DNA of 64,000 nucleotides, taken from assembly GCF_002407245.1 (NCBI RefSeq), contig NZ_CP010681.1:372001-436000 (forward strand), read 5' to 3'. Origin of the DNA: Phaeobacter piscinae. Its GTDB lineage: Bacteria; Pseudomonadota; Alphaproteobacteria; Rhodobacterales; Rhodobacteraceae. The translations under genes and the position numbers were made by a program. Shown piece after piece: positions 1-7,824 of this stretch (positions within the stretch are counted from its first letter, which is position 1; each line of letters begins with the position of its first letter). Under the pieces are notes generated by a model. It was not told the origin of the DNA. It made no database searches and saw only the letters and a list, made by a program, of their open reading frames with translations.

Positions 1-10
1 GGAAGACTGA
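1..10 (+). CDS. possible last codons of phnG (partial)
   Basis: The window opens directly before phnH. A TGA at 8-10 overlaps the phnH ATG at 10, giving a TGATG junction. In C-P lyase operons phnG precedes phnH, so these bases are probably the end of phnG. This rests on position and the in-frame stop only; there is too little sequence to recognise the protein. Confidence 0.35.
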
Positions 11-606
11 TGCCGTCACAAACCCAGGCGTCGCATTTCTCCGGAGGTTTCACCGCTCCGCCGATCCAGTCAGCAAAAGCGTTTCGCGCTGCGATGACCG
101 CCATGGCGAGGCCCGGTGAGATCAAAGCCATTACTGGCGCCACTCCTCCCGAAGGGCTCTCGGTTGCCGCAGGATGCCTGTTGTTGACGCTCTGCGATCC
201 AGATACGGGCCTCTATCTTGCCTCCGACGTGGACCGCCCGGCTGTGCGGGACTGGATTACCTTTCACACAGGCGCGCTTTTTGTCAGGCCGGAACAGGCT
301 GACTTCGCCATCGGCGGATGGTCGGCACTGGCGCCGCTGGATTGTTATCGCATCGGGACGTCGGAGTATCCGGATCGCTCGGCGACCCTGATTGTGGAGT
401 TGCCGTGCTTTGACACGCCCAACGCCGAGTTGCGTGGCCCCGGCATCAAGGCCAGCACCGAGGTTTGGCTGCCAGACGCCGGTCCGTTTCAGGCCAATTC
501 CATGCTCTTCCCACTTGGCTTTGACACCTATTTTACCGCCGGTAGCCAGATTTCTGCGCTGCCCCGATCCAGCCGGATCACGCGGCTTTCCAATAAAGGA
601 GGCTAA
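10..606 (+). CDS. phnH: PhnH, C-P lyase core complex subunit
   Basis: This 198-residue protein matches PhnH in length and character, including an early segment with FRAAMTAMARPG and a C-terminal stretch ending RITRLSNKGG. PhnH is a subunit of the cytoplasmic PhnGHIJ complex, which transfers alkylphosphonates onto ATP-derived ribose and then breaks the C-P bond. The start overlaps a stop at 8-10, suggesting coupling to an upstream phnG. The AAGGAGG that serves phnI (596-602) lies inside the end of this gene. The identification is made from the sequence plus the unmistakable phnI-phnJ neighbours. Confidence 0.95.
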   Translation: MPSQTQASHFSGGFTAPPIQSAKAFRAAMTAMARPGEIKAITGATPPEGLSVAAGCLLLTLCDPDTGLYLASDVDRPAVRDWITFHTGALFVRPEQADFAIGGWSALAPLDCYRIGTSEYPDRSATLIVELPCFDTPNAELRGPGIKASTEVWLPDAGPFQANSMLFPLGFDTYFTAGSQISALPRSSRITRLSNKGG

Positions 607-609
607 GAC

Positions 610-1719
610 ATGTATGTAGCCGTAAAAGGGGGCGAACGGGCGATTGACAACGCCCATGCCTGGCTCGCCGAGGAACGCCGTGGAGACACTTCTGTGGCGG
701 AGTTGAGCCTCGCCCAGATCCGCGAACAGCTCAGTCTTGCCGTCAATCGCGTGATGGCGGAGGGCTCGCTCTATGACCCTGATCTGGCGGCTCTCGCGAT
801 CAAGCAGGCGCGCGGGGATCTGATCGAAGCGGTCTTTCTGATCCGCGCCTATCGCACCACCTTGCCACGGTTTGGCACGACACGGCCGGTTGAAACCAGC
901 CGCATGGCCTGCGACCGCCGGATCTCTGCAACATTCAAGGACGCGCCGGGTGGACAGGTGCTGGGGCCGACGTTCGACTACACCCACCGGCTTTTGGATT
1001 TCAAACTCGCGGCGGAGGCCGATGCAGAACATCAGCCGCAGGCGCAGACAGCCGAGCCTAGGGATGAACACACCCCGCATATTCTGTCCTTCCTTGACGG
1101 TGAGAACATCATTGAGCAGGAACCCCAAACAGATGCCGAACCGGGTGATTTGACGCGGGAGCCGATGTCATTTCCGGCGAGCCGGGCGGTGCGTCTGCAG
1201 TCGCTGACCCGAGGCGATGAGGGCTTTATTCTTGGCATGGCCTATTCGACCCAGCGTGGCTATGCGCGCAACCATGCCTTCGTGGGTGAGTTACGTATCG
1301 GCGCCGTGCCGGTGGAGATGGAGATCCCCGAACTTGGCTTCGCCATCGAGATTGGCGAGGTTGAGTTGACGGAATGCGAGACTGTGAACCAGTTCAAAGG
1401 ATCGAAAACCGTGCCTCCGCAGTTCACCCGTGGCTACGGGCTGGTGTTCGGTCAGTCAGAACGCAAATCTATCGCCATGGCGCTGGTCGATCGCGCCCTG
1501 CGCTGGGAAGAGCTCGGTGAAGACAACCTCGGCGCCCCCGCGCAGGACGAAGAGTTTGTCCTGAGCCATGCGGATAATATTCAGGCCACCGGTTTCCTGG
1601 AGCATATCAAGCTGCCGCACTACGTGGACTTCCAATCCGAATTGGAGCTGGTCCGCAAGCTGCGCCGCGAGGCAGCAGAGTTGGCAGAACAAATGGCAGC
1701 ACGGGAGGCGGCACAATGA
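610..1719 (+). CDS. phnI: PhnI, C-P lyase core subunit (nucleosidase)
   Basis: PhnI (369 residues, usual length for the family) displaces adenine from ATP so that the phosphonate can be attached to ribose triphosphate, together with PhnG, PhnH and PhnL. The N-terminus MYVAVKGGERAI is typical of the family. The start is three bases after the phnH stop, with AAGGAGG at 596-602 as a strong SD. It is followed after 42 bases by phnJ. A long open frame on the opposite strand (70-1128) is a by-product of high-GC coding and is not a gene. Confidence 0.96.
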   Translation: MYVAVKGGERAIDNAHAWLAEERRGDTSVAELSLAQIREQLSLAVNRVMAEGSLYDPDLAALAIKQARGDLIEAVFLIRAYRTTLPRFGTTRPVETSRMACDRRISATFKDAPGGQVLGPTFDYTHRLLDFKLAAEADAEHQPQAQTAEPRDEHTPHILSFLDGENIIEQEPQTDAEPGDLTREPMSFPASRAVRLQSLTRGDEGFILGMAYSTQRGYARNHAFVGELRIGAVPVEMEIPELGFAIEIGEVELTECETVNQFKGSKTVPPQFTRGYGLVFGQSERKSIAMALVDRALRWEELGEDNLGAPAQDEEFVLSHADNIQATGFLEHIKLPHYVDFQSELELVRKLRREAAELAEQMAAREAAQ

Positions 1720-1761
1720 ACGGCTTATGCCACAGGGCCGATTTCAGGAAAGGTGCCCAAG

Positions 1762-2619
1762 ATGTCTGACTATAATTTTGCCTACCTTGACGAACAGACC
1801 AAGCGGATGATCCGCAGGGCGATCCTGAAGGGGCTGGCGGTGCCGGGCTATCAGGTTCCATTTGCGAGCCGAGAAATGCCCATGCCCTACGGCTGGGGCA
1901 CGGGTGGCGTGCAGGTCTCTGCTGCGACGTTGACACCAGATGACACGCTGAAGGTGATCGACCAAGGGGCCGACGACACCACCAATGCGGTGTCGATCCG
2001 GAAGTTTTTTGAAAACACCGCAGGCGTGGCCACCACCGAGGAAACCGCAAAGGCCAGTGTCATCCAGACCCGCCACAGGATCCCGGAGGCTGAGCTGAGT
2101 GAGGATCAAATCCTTGTCTATCAGGTGCCGATCCCGGAGCCCTTGCGCTTTCTTGAGCCGCGCGAAACCGAAACCCGCAAGATGCACAGCTTGCAGGAAT
2201 ACGGATTGATGCACGTGAAACTTTATGAGGATATCAGCCAACACGGCGCCATCGCGACCTCCTATGCGTATCCGGTGAAGGTCGCGGATCGCTATGTGAT
2301 GGATCCGTCTCCCATTCCAAAGTTCGATAACCCCAAGATGAACATGGCGGCGATCCAGCTGTTTGGCGCGGGGCGTGAACAGCGCATCTATGCCGTCCCG
2401 CCTTATACCGAAGTGGTCTCACTCGACTTCGAGGATTACCCGTTTGAGGCCAGCAAGGCAGATCATCCCTGCGATCTCTGCGCGGCAGAGGACAGCTATC
2501 TGGATGAGGTGATCCTGGATGATGCGGGGAACCGGATGTTTGTCTGCTCCGACACGGACTATTGCCGATCCCGGCGTGACGCGGGCCATCTCGGCCGCCT
2601 GAGCGAGGAGGCCGCGTGA
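1762..2619 (+). CDS. phnJ: PhnJ, C-P lyase (radical SAM)
   Basis: PhnJ performs the C-P bond cleavage, turning ribose 1-phosphonate 5-phosphate into the 1,2-cyclic phosphate and releasing the alkane. In this 285-residue reading C237, C240 and C262 match the 4Fe-4S ligands and C268 matches the catalytic thiyl cysteine of the E. coli enzyme (C241, C244, C266, C272 there); the stretch reads HPCDLC, then FVCSDTDYC. The ATG at 1762 is preferred over the GTG at 1753 because AGGAAAGG then sits at normal SD distance. The stop overlaps phnK. Confidence 0.97.
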   Translation: MSDYNFAYLDEQTKRMIRRAILKGLAVPGYQVPFASREMPMPYGWGTGGVQVSAATLTPDDTLKVIDQGADDTTNAVSIRKFFENTAGVATTEETAKASVIQTRHRIPEAELSEDQILVYQVPIPEPLRFLEPRETETRKMHSLQEYGLMHVKLYEDISQHGAIATSYAYPVKVADRYVMDPSPIPKFDNPKMNMAAIQLFGAGREQRIYAVPPYTEVVSLDFEDYPFEASKADHPCDLCAAEDSYLDEVILDDAGNRMFVCSDTDYCRSRRDAGHLGRLSEEAA

Positions 2620-3389
2620 TGATGCCGCTGTTGCAAGTAAAAAACCTGGCCAAGATGTATGGCGCGCGGATTGGCTGCACGGATGTGAGCTTTGATCTCT
2701 ATCCGGGCGAAGTCATGGGCATCGTCGGGGAAAGTGGGTCGGGAAAATCGACCCTGTTGAACAGTATGGCCGGGCATCTGACGCCGGACCGGGGTGAGGT
2801 GATTTTTGATACCCGTGCTGACGGTCCTGTGGACACGGTCACCATGTCGGAACCGGCGCGTCGCATGCTGGGGCGCACGGATTGGGCCTTTGTCCATCAG
2901 CATGCGCGCGACGGTTTGCGCATGTCTGTGTCAGCTGGTGGTAATATCGGTGAGCGGTTGATGGCAGTAGGAGATCGCAACTATGGCGACATCCGTGCCA
3001 ATGCGACGGATTGGCTGGGCCGGGTCGAGATCGCCGAAAGCCGGATTGATGATCGGCCCTCCGCTTTCTCAGGTGGTATGCAGCAACGGTTGCAGATTGC
3101 CAGGAATTTGGTCACCGGACCGAGGCTGGTCTTCATGGATGAACCCACGGGCGGGCTGGATGTTTCGGTACAGGCGCGGCTGCTGGATTTGCTACGCAGC
3201 CTGGTGCGCGAGATGGGGCTGAGCGCGATCATCGTGACCCACGATCTCGCGGTGGTGCGGCTTTTGGCGGATCGGCTGATGGTCATGAAAGACGGCCATG
3301 TCGTCGAGACAGGTCTGACCGATCAGGTGTTGGACGATCCGCAGCATGCCTACACCCAATTGCTGGTTTCCAGCGTACTTCAGGTCTGA
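2619..3389 (+). CDS. phnK: PhnK, ABC-type ATPase of the C-P lyase complex
   Basis: PhnK is an ABC-family ATPase that docks on the C-P lyase core rather than driving transport. Visible motifs are Walker A GESGSGKST, the signature FSGGMQQRLQIAR and Walker B LVFMDEPTGGLDVS, with an H-loop in IIVTHDLAV. I place the start at the ATG at 2619, seven bases after AGGAGG and overlapping the phnJ stop by ATGA; a GTG at 2616 is the alternative. No membrane permease gene accompanies it, consistent with the non-transport role. Confidence 0.95.
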   Translation: MMPLLQVKNLAKMYGARIGCTDVSFDLYPGEVMGIVGESGSGKSTLLNSMAGHLTPDRGEVIFDTRADGPVDTVTMSEPARRMLGRTDWAFVHQHARDGLRMSVSAGGNIGERLMAVGDRNYGDIRANATDWLGRVEIAESRIDDRPSAFSGGMQQRLQIARNLVTGPRLVFMDEPTGGLDVSVQARLLDLLRSLVREMGLSAIIVTHDLAVVRLLADRLMVMKDGHVVETGLTDQVLDDPQHAYTQLLVSSVLQV

Positions 3390-3398
3390 GGATCCGAG

Positions 3399-4082
3399 AT
3401 GATTGAACTTCAAAACGTGAGCAAGAGCTTTATCTTGCACAATCAAGGCGGCGCGGTCATCCCGGTCATGGAAGGCGCGAGCCTGCAGGTTGCGGCAGGG
3501 GAGTGTATTGGCCTTACGGGTGCGTCCGGAGCCGGAAAATCGACCCTGATGCGGGTGATTTACGGCAACTACCTGGCCGCCTCCGGGACGGTCATGATCG
3601 GTGGAGTGGATGTCGCTAGGGCCGCACCCCGCGAAATTCTGGCGCTGCGACGCGAGACGCTGGGCTATGTGAGCCAGTTTCTGCGGGTGGTGCCGAGGGT
3701 GCCGACACTGGATGTCGTGGCGGAGCCTCTTCTGGCTGTTGGGGTTAATCCGGCGGCGGCGCGCGACCGAGCAGCAACACTGCTCGCGGGGCTGAACATT
3801 CCCGAACGCCTTTGGCAGCTCAGTCCGACAACATTTTCCGGTGGGGAACAGCAGCGGGTGAACATCGCGCGGGGTTTTGCCCATACTTATCCTGCGATGT
3901 TGCTGGATGAGCCGACCGCGAGCCTTGATGCGCAAAACCGCGCCACGGTTTTAAGCCTGATCGAGGAGGCGAAGGCGCGCGGCGCGGCCATCATTGGAAT
4001 TTTCCATGATGAGGTTGCGCGCGAACAGGTCTGTGATCGCTTTGTCGATGTGTCCGCCTTCACACCGAAGGCCGCCGCATGA
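3399..4082 (+). CDS. phnL: PhnL, ABC-type ATPase of the C-P lyase pathway
   Basis: PhnL (227 residues) is the second ABC-family subunit, needed with PhnI, PhnG and PhnH for forming the ribose 1-phosphonate triphosphate. Walker A is TGASGAGKST, the signature is FSGGEQQRVNIAR and Walker B is AMLLDEPTASLDAQ, followed by IGIFHDEVAR as H-loop. It starts nine bases after phnK and ends in an ATGA overlap with phnN, so translation of the two is probably coupled. Confidence 0.95.
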   Translation: MIELQNVSKSFILHNQGGAVIPVMEGASLQVAAGECIGLTGASGAGKSTLMRVIYGNYLAASGTVMIGGVDVARAAPREILALRRETLGYVSQFLRVVPRVPTLDVVAEPLLAVGVNPAAARDRAATLLAGLNIPERLWQLSPTTFSGGEQQRVNIARGFAHTYPAMLLDEPTASLDAQNRATVLSLIEEAKARGAAIIGIFHDEVAREQVCDRFVDVSAFTPKAAA

Positions 4083-4651
4083 GTCCGGGATCAGTCAAAG
4101 CGCCGGTGATTGCCGTGGTCGGCCCGTCGGGCGTCGGCAAGGACAGCCTGATGGAGGCGCTACTTAAGCGCATTCCGGGCTTGGTGAGGCAGCGCAGGAT
4201 CATTACCCGCGCACCGGAACTCGGCGGGGAAGACTACGACGCTGTGACTGAGGATCGGTTTGCAGCGCTTTGTGTCGCGCCGGGTTTTGCCCTGCACTGG
4301 GAAGCGCATGGGCTACGCTACGCGATTCCGCGGGATATTGACGAGCTGCGCAATCGGGCCTCGGGGGTTCTGGTGAACCTCTCACGCAAGGTACTGCTGG
4401 AGGCTGAGGCGGCCTTCGGCACGTTGGTTATTCTTTCTGTCACGGCAACACCCGAGGTGCTCGCCGAACGGCTTATGACGCGCGGGCGTGAGGATCGCGC
4501 GGAGATTGAGCGCAGGCTTGCCCGTGCGGCAACACCTATGCCTGCCGGATTGTCGCAGGTGATTGAGATCGACAACAGTGGTCAGTTGGAAGAGGCGGTC
4601 CAAGCAGCGGAAACCGCCCTGATGCCCTGGCTTCAGCCGGAAAGGGTGTGA
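4079..4651 (+). CDS. phnN: PhnN, ribose 1,5-bisphosphate phosphokinase
   Basis: PhnN phosphorylates ribose 1,5-bisphosphate to PRPP, the last step by which C-P lyase products re-enter nucleotide metabolism. The protein is a guanylate-kinase-like P-loop kinase of 190 residues with VVGPSGVGKDSLMEALL near the N-terminus. Its start overlaps the phnL stop. Its 3' end overlaps the convergent DUF1045 gene by 19 bases (4633-4651). Confidence 0.94.
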   Translation: MSPGSVKAPVIAVVGPSGVGKDSLMEALLKRIPGLVRQRRIITRAPELGGEDYDAVTEDRFAALCVAPGFALHWEAHGLRYAIPRDIDELRNRASGVLVNLSRKVLLEAEAAFGTLVILSVTATPEVLAERLMTRGREDRAEIERRLARAATPMPAGLSQVIEIDNSGQLEEAVQAAETALMPWLQPERV

Positions 4652-5316
4652 CGATGCAGCAGGTGAAACCGTCCGTCGCTGCCCTCACCAACCAAAGCCA
4701 GATCGCCAATGACAAAGGGCGTTGGCAGCTGGGGAACCAAACGATCCTGCAACACAGACTCTATGGCAGGCAGCTCCGCTTTGGGCCGCTTGCCGCTCAA
4801 GGTGATGTGGAAGCGGAAACTGTCGCCTACATAAGGGTAGCCCCATGTCACCAGCGCTTGTTCCTGTGCGGGAGACAACCCACTGGCGCGTCGTTTCTCC
4901 AGCTCATCAAGTGTGGCGGGGGCGCGAAATTCATCCAGATCGCGAACGCAGTCAAATGCAAGACGGTTCAACCCCAATTGATCCCCGCGCGGGCACAGGG
5001 CGAGGAAACGGCCAAGTCGGGTCAGGGACAGCCCGTCCAGTATCACCGGTTTTGCAGCAGAGGCGAACTGCGCAAACCGCTCGGCCAGCGCGTCAAATGT
5101 CGTACCCTCCGCAAGCCGAAACGGTGGCTTTATGGTCGCATGCAGCCCGTATTTGCGCGGCACATCGGTGATGGCCGCCACGTCGAGGCCGGTGCCGGTG
5201 GGATGGTCCAACGGAGATCCCTCATGCACGTCCCAACCCAGCCAACTGGATGCAAACCGGCTCCATTCCGCCTGTGCAGGCGGGACATAATAGATCGCGT
5301 ATCGCGTGACTGTCAC
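4633..5316 (-). CDS. DUF1045 family 2H-phosphoesterase-like phosphonate protein
   Basis: A 227-residue protein of the DUF1045 family, commonly found beside C-P lyase genes. Two HxT motifs characteristic of 2H phosphoesterases are visible, HATIKPPF and HITLSG, about 110 residues apart. It starts at GTG 5316 with a perfect AGGAGG five bases upstream. It is transcribed against phnN and diverges from phnM. No phnP is seen here, so a role in opening or removing the cyclic ribose phosphate made by PhnJ is an attractive inference, but the sequence does not prove it. Confidence 0.85.
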   Translation of the reverse strand: MTVTRYAIYYVPPAQAEWSRFASSWLGWDVHEGSPLDHPTGTGLDVAAITDVPRKYGLHATIKPPFRLAEGTTFDALAERFAQFASAAKPVILDGLSLTRLGRFLALCPRGDQLGLNRLAFDCVRDLDEFRAPATLDELEKRRASGLSPAQEQALVTWGYPYVGDSFRFHITLSGKRPKAELPAIESVLQDRLVPQLPTPFVIGDLALVGEGSDGRFHLLHRHTLSG

Positions 5317-5368
5317 AATGGCCTCCTAAGTGTGGCCCGTTCTATAGCTCAAATTGTGTGAAATTCAG

Positions 5369-6511
5369 ATGACAGAACCTTTGATCCTTGCCAATGCCAC
5401 TCTTGTCCTTCCCGGTGAAACCCGCGTCGGCTCCATTACCCTGACAGAGGGGGTGATCACTGACATTGCGGATGGCGCATCCGTTCCCAAGGGCGCTGTT
5501 GATCTTGACGGTGATTATCTTTGCCCTGGTCTTGTGGAACTGCACACGGATAATCTGGAACGCCATATCCAACCCCGCCCCAAGGTAGATTGGCCCCACG
5601 CCGCAGCGATTATCGCACATGATGCTGAGCTGGCAGGCACCGGTATCACCACAGTTTTCGATGCGATGCGGGTGGGCTCCATCAAAGCGGCGGAATCCCG
5701 ATATGGTGCATATGCGCGCAGCCTTGCAAGCGAGCTGCTTGAGTTGCGCGAGCAGGATGCGCTGAAAATCAGCCATTTCCTGCATCTGCGCGCCGAAGTC
5801 TGTTCTGAGACGCTTGTTGATGAGCTGAACGAATTTGGTGAGGCCGACCGTGTCGGCCTTGTCTCCTTGATGGATCATACTCCAGGGCAGAGACAGTTCC
5901 GTGATATGTCGAAGCTGGAAGCCTATGTCAAAGGCAAGCACGGCTTTGACGACGATGGTTTCAAGGCGCATGTCGCCGGGTTGAAGCGCATGCGCGACAC
6001 CTACGGTGATCTGCACGAGGTGGAGGCCGTGAAGGCCGCGCGCCGCTTTGGTGCGGTCCTGGCAAGTCATGATGATACAACCGCAGAGCAGGTGGCGGTG
6101 TCCGCCGGTCACGGTATCCATTTGGCGGAATTTCCCACCACGGTAGAGGCCGCGCGGGCCTGTCACGACCATGGTATCAAGGTGATGATGGGGGCACCTA
6201 ACCTGATCCGGGGGGGATCGCATTCCGGCAATGTCGCAGCCAAGGATCTGGCACAGCTGGAACTCCTTGATGTGTTGTCCTCGGACTATGTGCCTGCGGC
6301 CCTGTTGCTGGCGGCAGCGCAGCTTGGCGAACTCTGGGGCGATTTTGCGCGTGGTCTGGCAACGGTCACTTCGGCCCCGGCGGATGCGGTTAATCTTACG
6401 GATCGTGGGCGTATCGACATTGGCAAGCGGGCGGATTTGATCCGCTTTCGAATGCGGGCTGGCGTTCCAGCGCTGGGTGCGGTCTGGTCGCGTGGCAATC
6501 GTGTCGCCTGA
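5369..6511 (+). CDS. phnM: PhnM, ribose 1-methylphosphonate 5-triphosphate diphosphatase
   Basis: PhnM removes pyrophosphate from the ribose phosphonate triphosphate before C-P cleavage. It is an amidohydrolase: after an N-terminal beta domain comes VELHTDNLERH (metal-binding HxD-like), later HFLHLRAE, SLMDHTPGQ and ASHDDTT with further candidate ligands. The ATG at 5369 is chosen over a TTG at 5354; neither has a strong SD. The gap to the divergent DUF1045 gene is only 52 bases, so a promoter there must be compact. Confidence 0.94.
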   Translation: MTEPLILANATLVLPGETRVGSITLTEGVITDIADGASVPKGAVDLDGDYLCPGLVELHTDNLERHIQPRPKVDWPHAAAIIAHDAELAGTGITTVFDAMRVGSIKAAESRYGAYARSLASELLELREQDALKISHFLHLRAEVCSETLVDELNEFGEADRVGLVSLMDHTPGQRQFRDMSKLEAYVKGKHGFDDDGFKAHVAGLKRMRDTYGDLHEVEAVKAARRFGAVLASHDDTTAEQVAVSAGHGIHLAEFPTTVEAARACHDHGIKVMMGAPNLIRGGSHSGNVAAKDLAQLELLDVLSSDYVPAALLLAAAQLGELWGDFARGLATVTSAPADAVNLTDRGRIDIGKRADLIRFRMRAGVPALGAVWSRGNRVA

Positions 6512-6532
6512 TCCTAGGGTGTAAGATGCAAC

Positions 6533-6568
6533 AAAAAACGCCCCGGACTGTTCCGGGGCGTTTTTTTT
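6533..6568 (+). terminator. strong bidirectional intrinsic terminator after phnM
   Basis: A 9-bp perfect stem (CGCCCCGGA, 6539-6547, with TCCGGGGCG, 6552-6560) with a 4-base loop is preceded by six A and followed by eight T. It can therefore stop transcription from phnM and from the minus-strand glycan cluster that ends at 6586. Confidence 0.93.
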
Positions 6569-6585
6569 CGAGCATCGCGGGGCTC

Positions 6586-7065
6586 TCATCTCACCTGATA
6601 GAAAAGATAGCGCCCAGGAGGTATCCCTTGCGGGCCGTCCAGCTCATCAAATCCGACGAGGGGCTGACCAGAAACGATGATCCCTCCCTGTGCCATCACA
6701 GCCGCAATCGCCGGGGACAGAGCGGCGGCTTCGGCAATGTCTTTTTCTTTCACACCAAAACCAAGGTCGTAATGGGCCAATATGATCGGGCTGCGTTCCT
6801 GTGCCAGCTTGTCCAGCATCGGGCGGGCCTCGCCTTGCAGGAAATCAGCCTCTGGCGGCACACAGGAGGGGTGGCATTGCAGCACCCGGTCAATAACGCG
6901 AACCCGCCGGTCCGGCAGTGTTTCGCGCAGGTGATCATAGGTGCGCCCGTTGCCCAAACCGATGTCGAGCACATCCCCGGCAAGGTTGCGAACCTGCTCT
7001 GCGGCCCAATTCAGCCCATCCCGCTGCGCGGTCAGACGGCGCAGCATGGAATCCAAGCGGCTCAT
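6586..7065 (-). CDS. small class I SAM-dependent methyltransferase-like protein
   Basis: A 159-residue protein with a glycine-rich SAM-binding motif, VLDIGLGNGRTYDHLRE, around residues 32-48. It ends with a GIPPGRYLFYQV strand. It is last in the glycan cluster; its ATG follows the deacetylase stop directly (TGAATG). The substrate is unknown. The protein is clearly related to the product of 23515-24024, with the same GLGNGRT loop and a matching PGRxxxYxx end. Shorter than most class I methyltransferases, it may be the bare Rossmann core. O-methylation of a glycan is a guess from context. Confidence 0.75.
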   Translation of the reverse strand: MSRLDSMLRRLTAQRDGLNWAAEQVRNLAGDVLDIGLGNGRTYDHLRETLPDRRVRVIDRVLQCHPSCVPPEADFLQGEARPMLDKLAQERSPIILAHYDLGFGVKEKDIAEAAALSPAIAAVMAQGGIIVSGQPLVGFDELDGPQGIPPGRYLFYQVR

Positions 7066-7824
7066 TCAGATAATCCTTTCATCAAATACCCAGGCGCGCC
7101 CCGGACCATCCAGCAGGCGCCGCATCACATCCTCGCAAAATCCCCAGGTCGCATCATCCTGCACCAGATGATGGGTCAGGATGCCGTAGGGTTCGGCGAC
7201 ATCGGCGTGCCCCTTACGACGCGCGGCAAGCTGTGTCACCAGCTGTGACAGCAGCAGCGTTGGCGCTACAAGCCCGCGCGAGCCCTTCCAGTCAATCGGG
7301 TCGAGGTGGGTGTTGATCTGCCAGAGCCCCGGTGCCGCTTTTGCCCGGCGGCGCGGGGTGAAGGTCGACAGGGCGCTGTAGCCCAACCCCGCGAGCCAGG
7401 GTTCGACGTCGGGATCTATCCGGTTCCAGGGCGGGACAAACATGGGTCGCAGCCGGTCACCCAACAGGTCGCGCAACCGGTTCAGAGCATTTTCAGCGTC
7501 CTCCAACACATCGTCGATTGGACGGTGGGTGCCAAATTCCGCCTTCTTGTCACCGGTGCCTGCGTGGTTTTCATGCGCCCAGCCATGCACGACGGGCACC
7601 AATCTATCCTCTTGCGCCATCCGGGCGGCAAGGGCGGGCGTGGCATCACGCGCAACAATCGCAAGATGGGCGGGCAGGGCCAGGCGTTCTGACAGCTCAA
7701 TCAGTCGGTCCAACTGGGGCGTGGGGGCAATAGCGTCGTCGTCGCGCCACCAGATTGGCAGGATCAACCCATCGTCCTGCCATCGAGAAAGCTCGCGGTC
7801 CAAACTGGTCCAATCCGGTGTCAT
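7066..7824 (-). CDS. polysaccharide deacetylase (NodB-like) family protein
   Basis: A 252-residue protein with NodB-type features: WWRDDDAI (motif 1 aspartates), HGWAHENH (the HxxxH zinc pair) and FVPPWNR (motif 3, where the usual arginine seems replaced by valine). Such enzymes remove N- or O-acetyl groups from sugars. No signal peptide is seen, so it probably acts in the cytoplasm on a biosynthetic intermediate. The ATG at 7824 overlaps the upstream glycosyltransferase stop by ATGA, which decides the start over a TTG-type start at 7848. Confidence 0.82.
   Translation of the reverse strand: MTPDWTSLDRELSRWQDDGLILPIWWRDDDAIAPTPQLDRLIELSERLALPAHLAIVARDATPALAARMAQEDRLVPVVHGWAHENHAGTGDKKAEFGTHRPIDDVLEDAENALNRLRDLLGDRLRPMFVPPWNRIDPDVEPWLAGLGYSALSTFTPRRRAKAAPGLWQINTHLDPIDWKGSRGLVAPTLLLSQLVTQLAARRKGHADVAEPYGILTHHLVQDDATWGFCEDVMRRLLDGPGRAWVFDERII

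Noticed and set aside
70..1128. 352-codon open frame on the minus strand
   Set aside because: Lies opposite phnH and phnI, which are clearly coding; its product is Arg-rich and matches nothing recognisable.
5342..6589. 415-codon open frame on the minus strand
   Set aside because: Antisense of phnM and the terminator; a codon-bias shadow in high-GC DNA.
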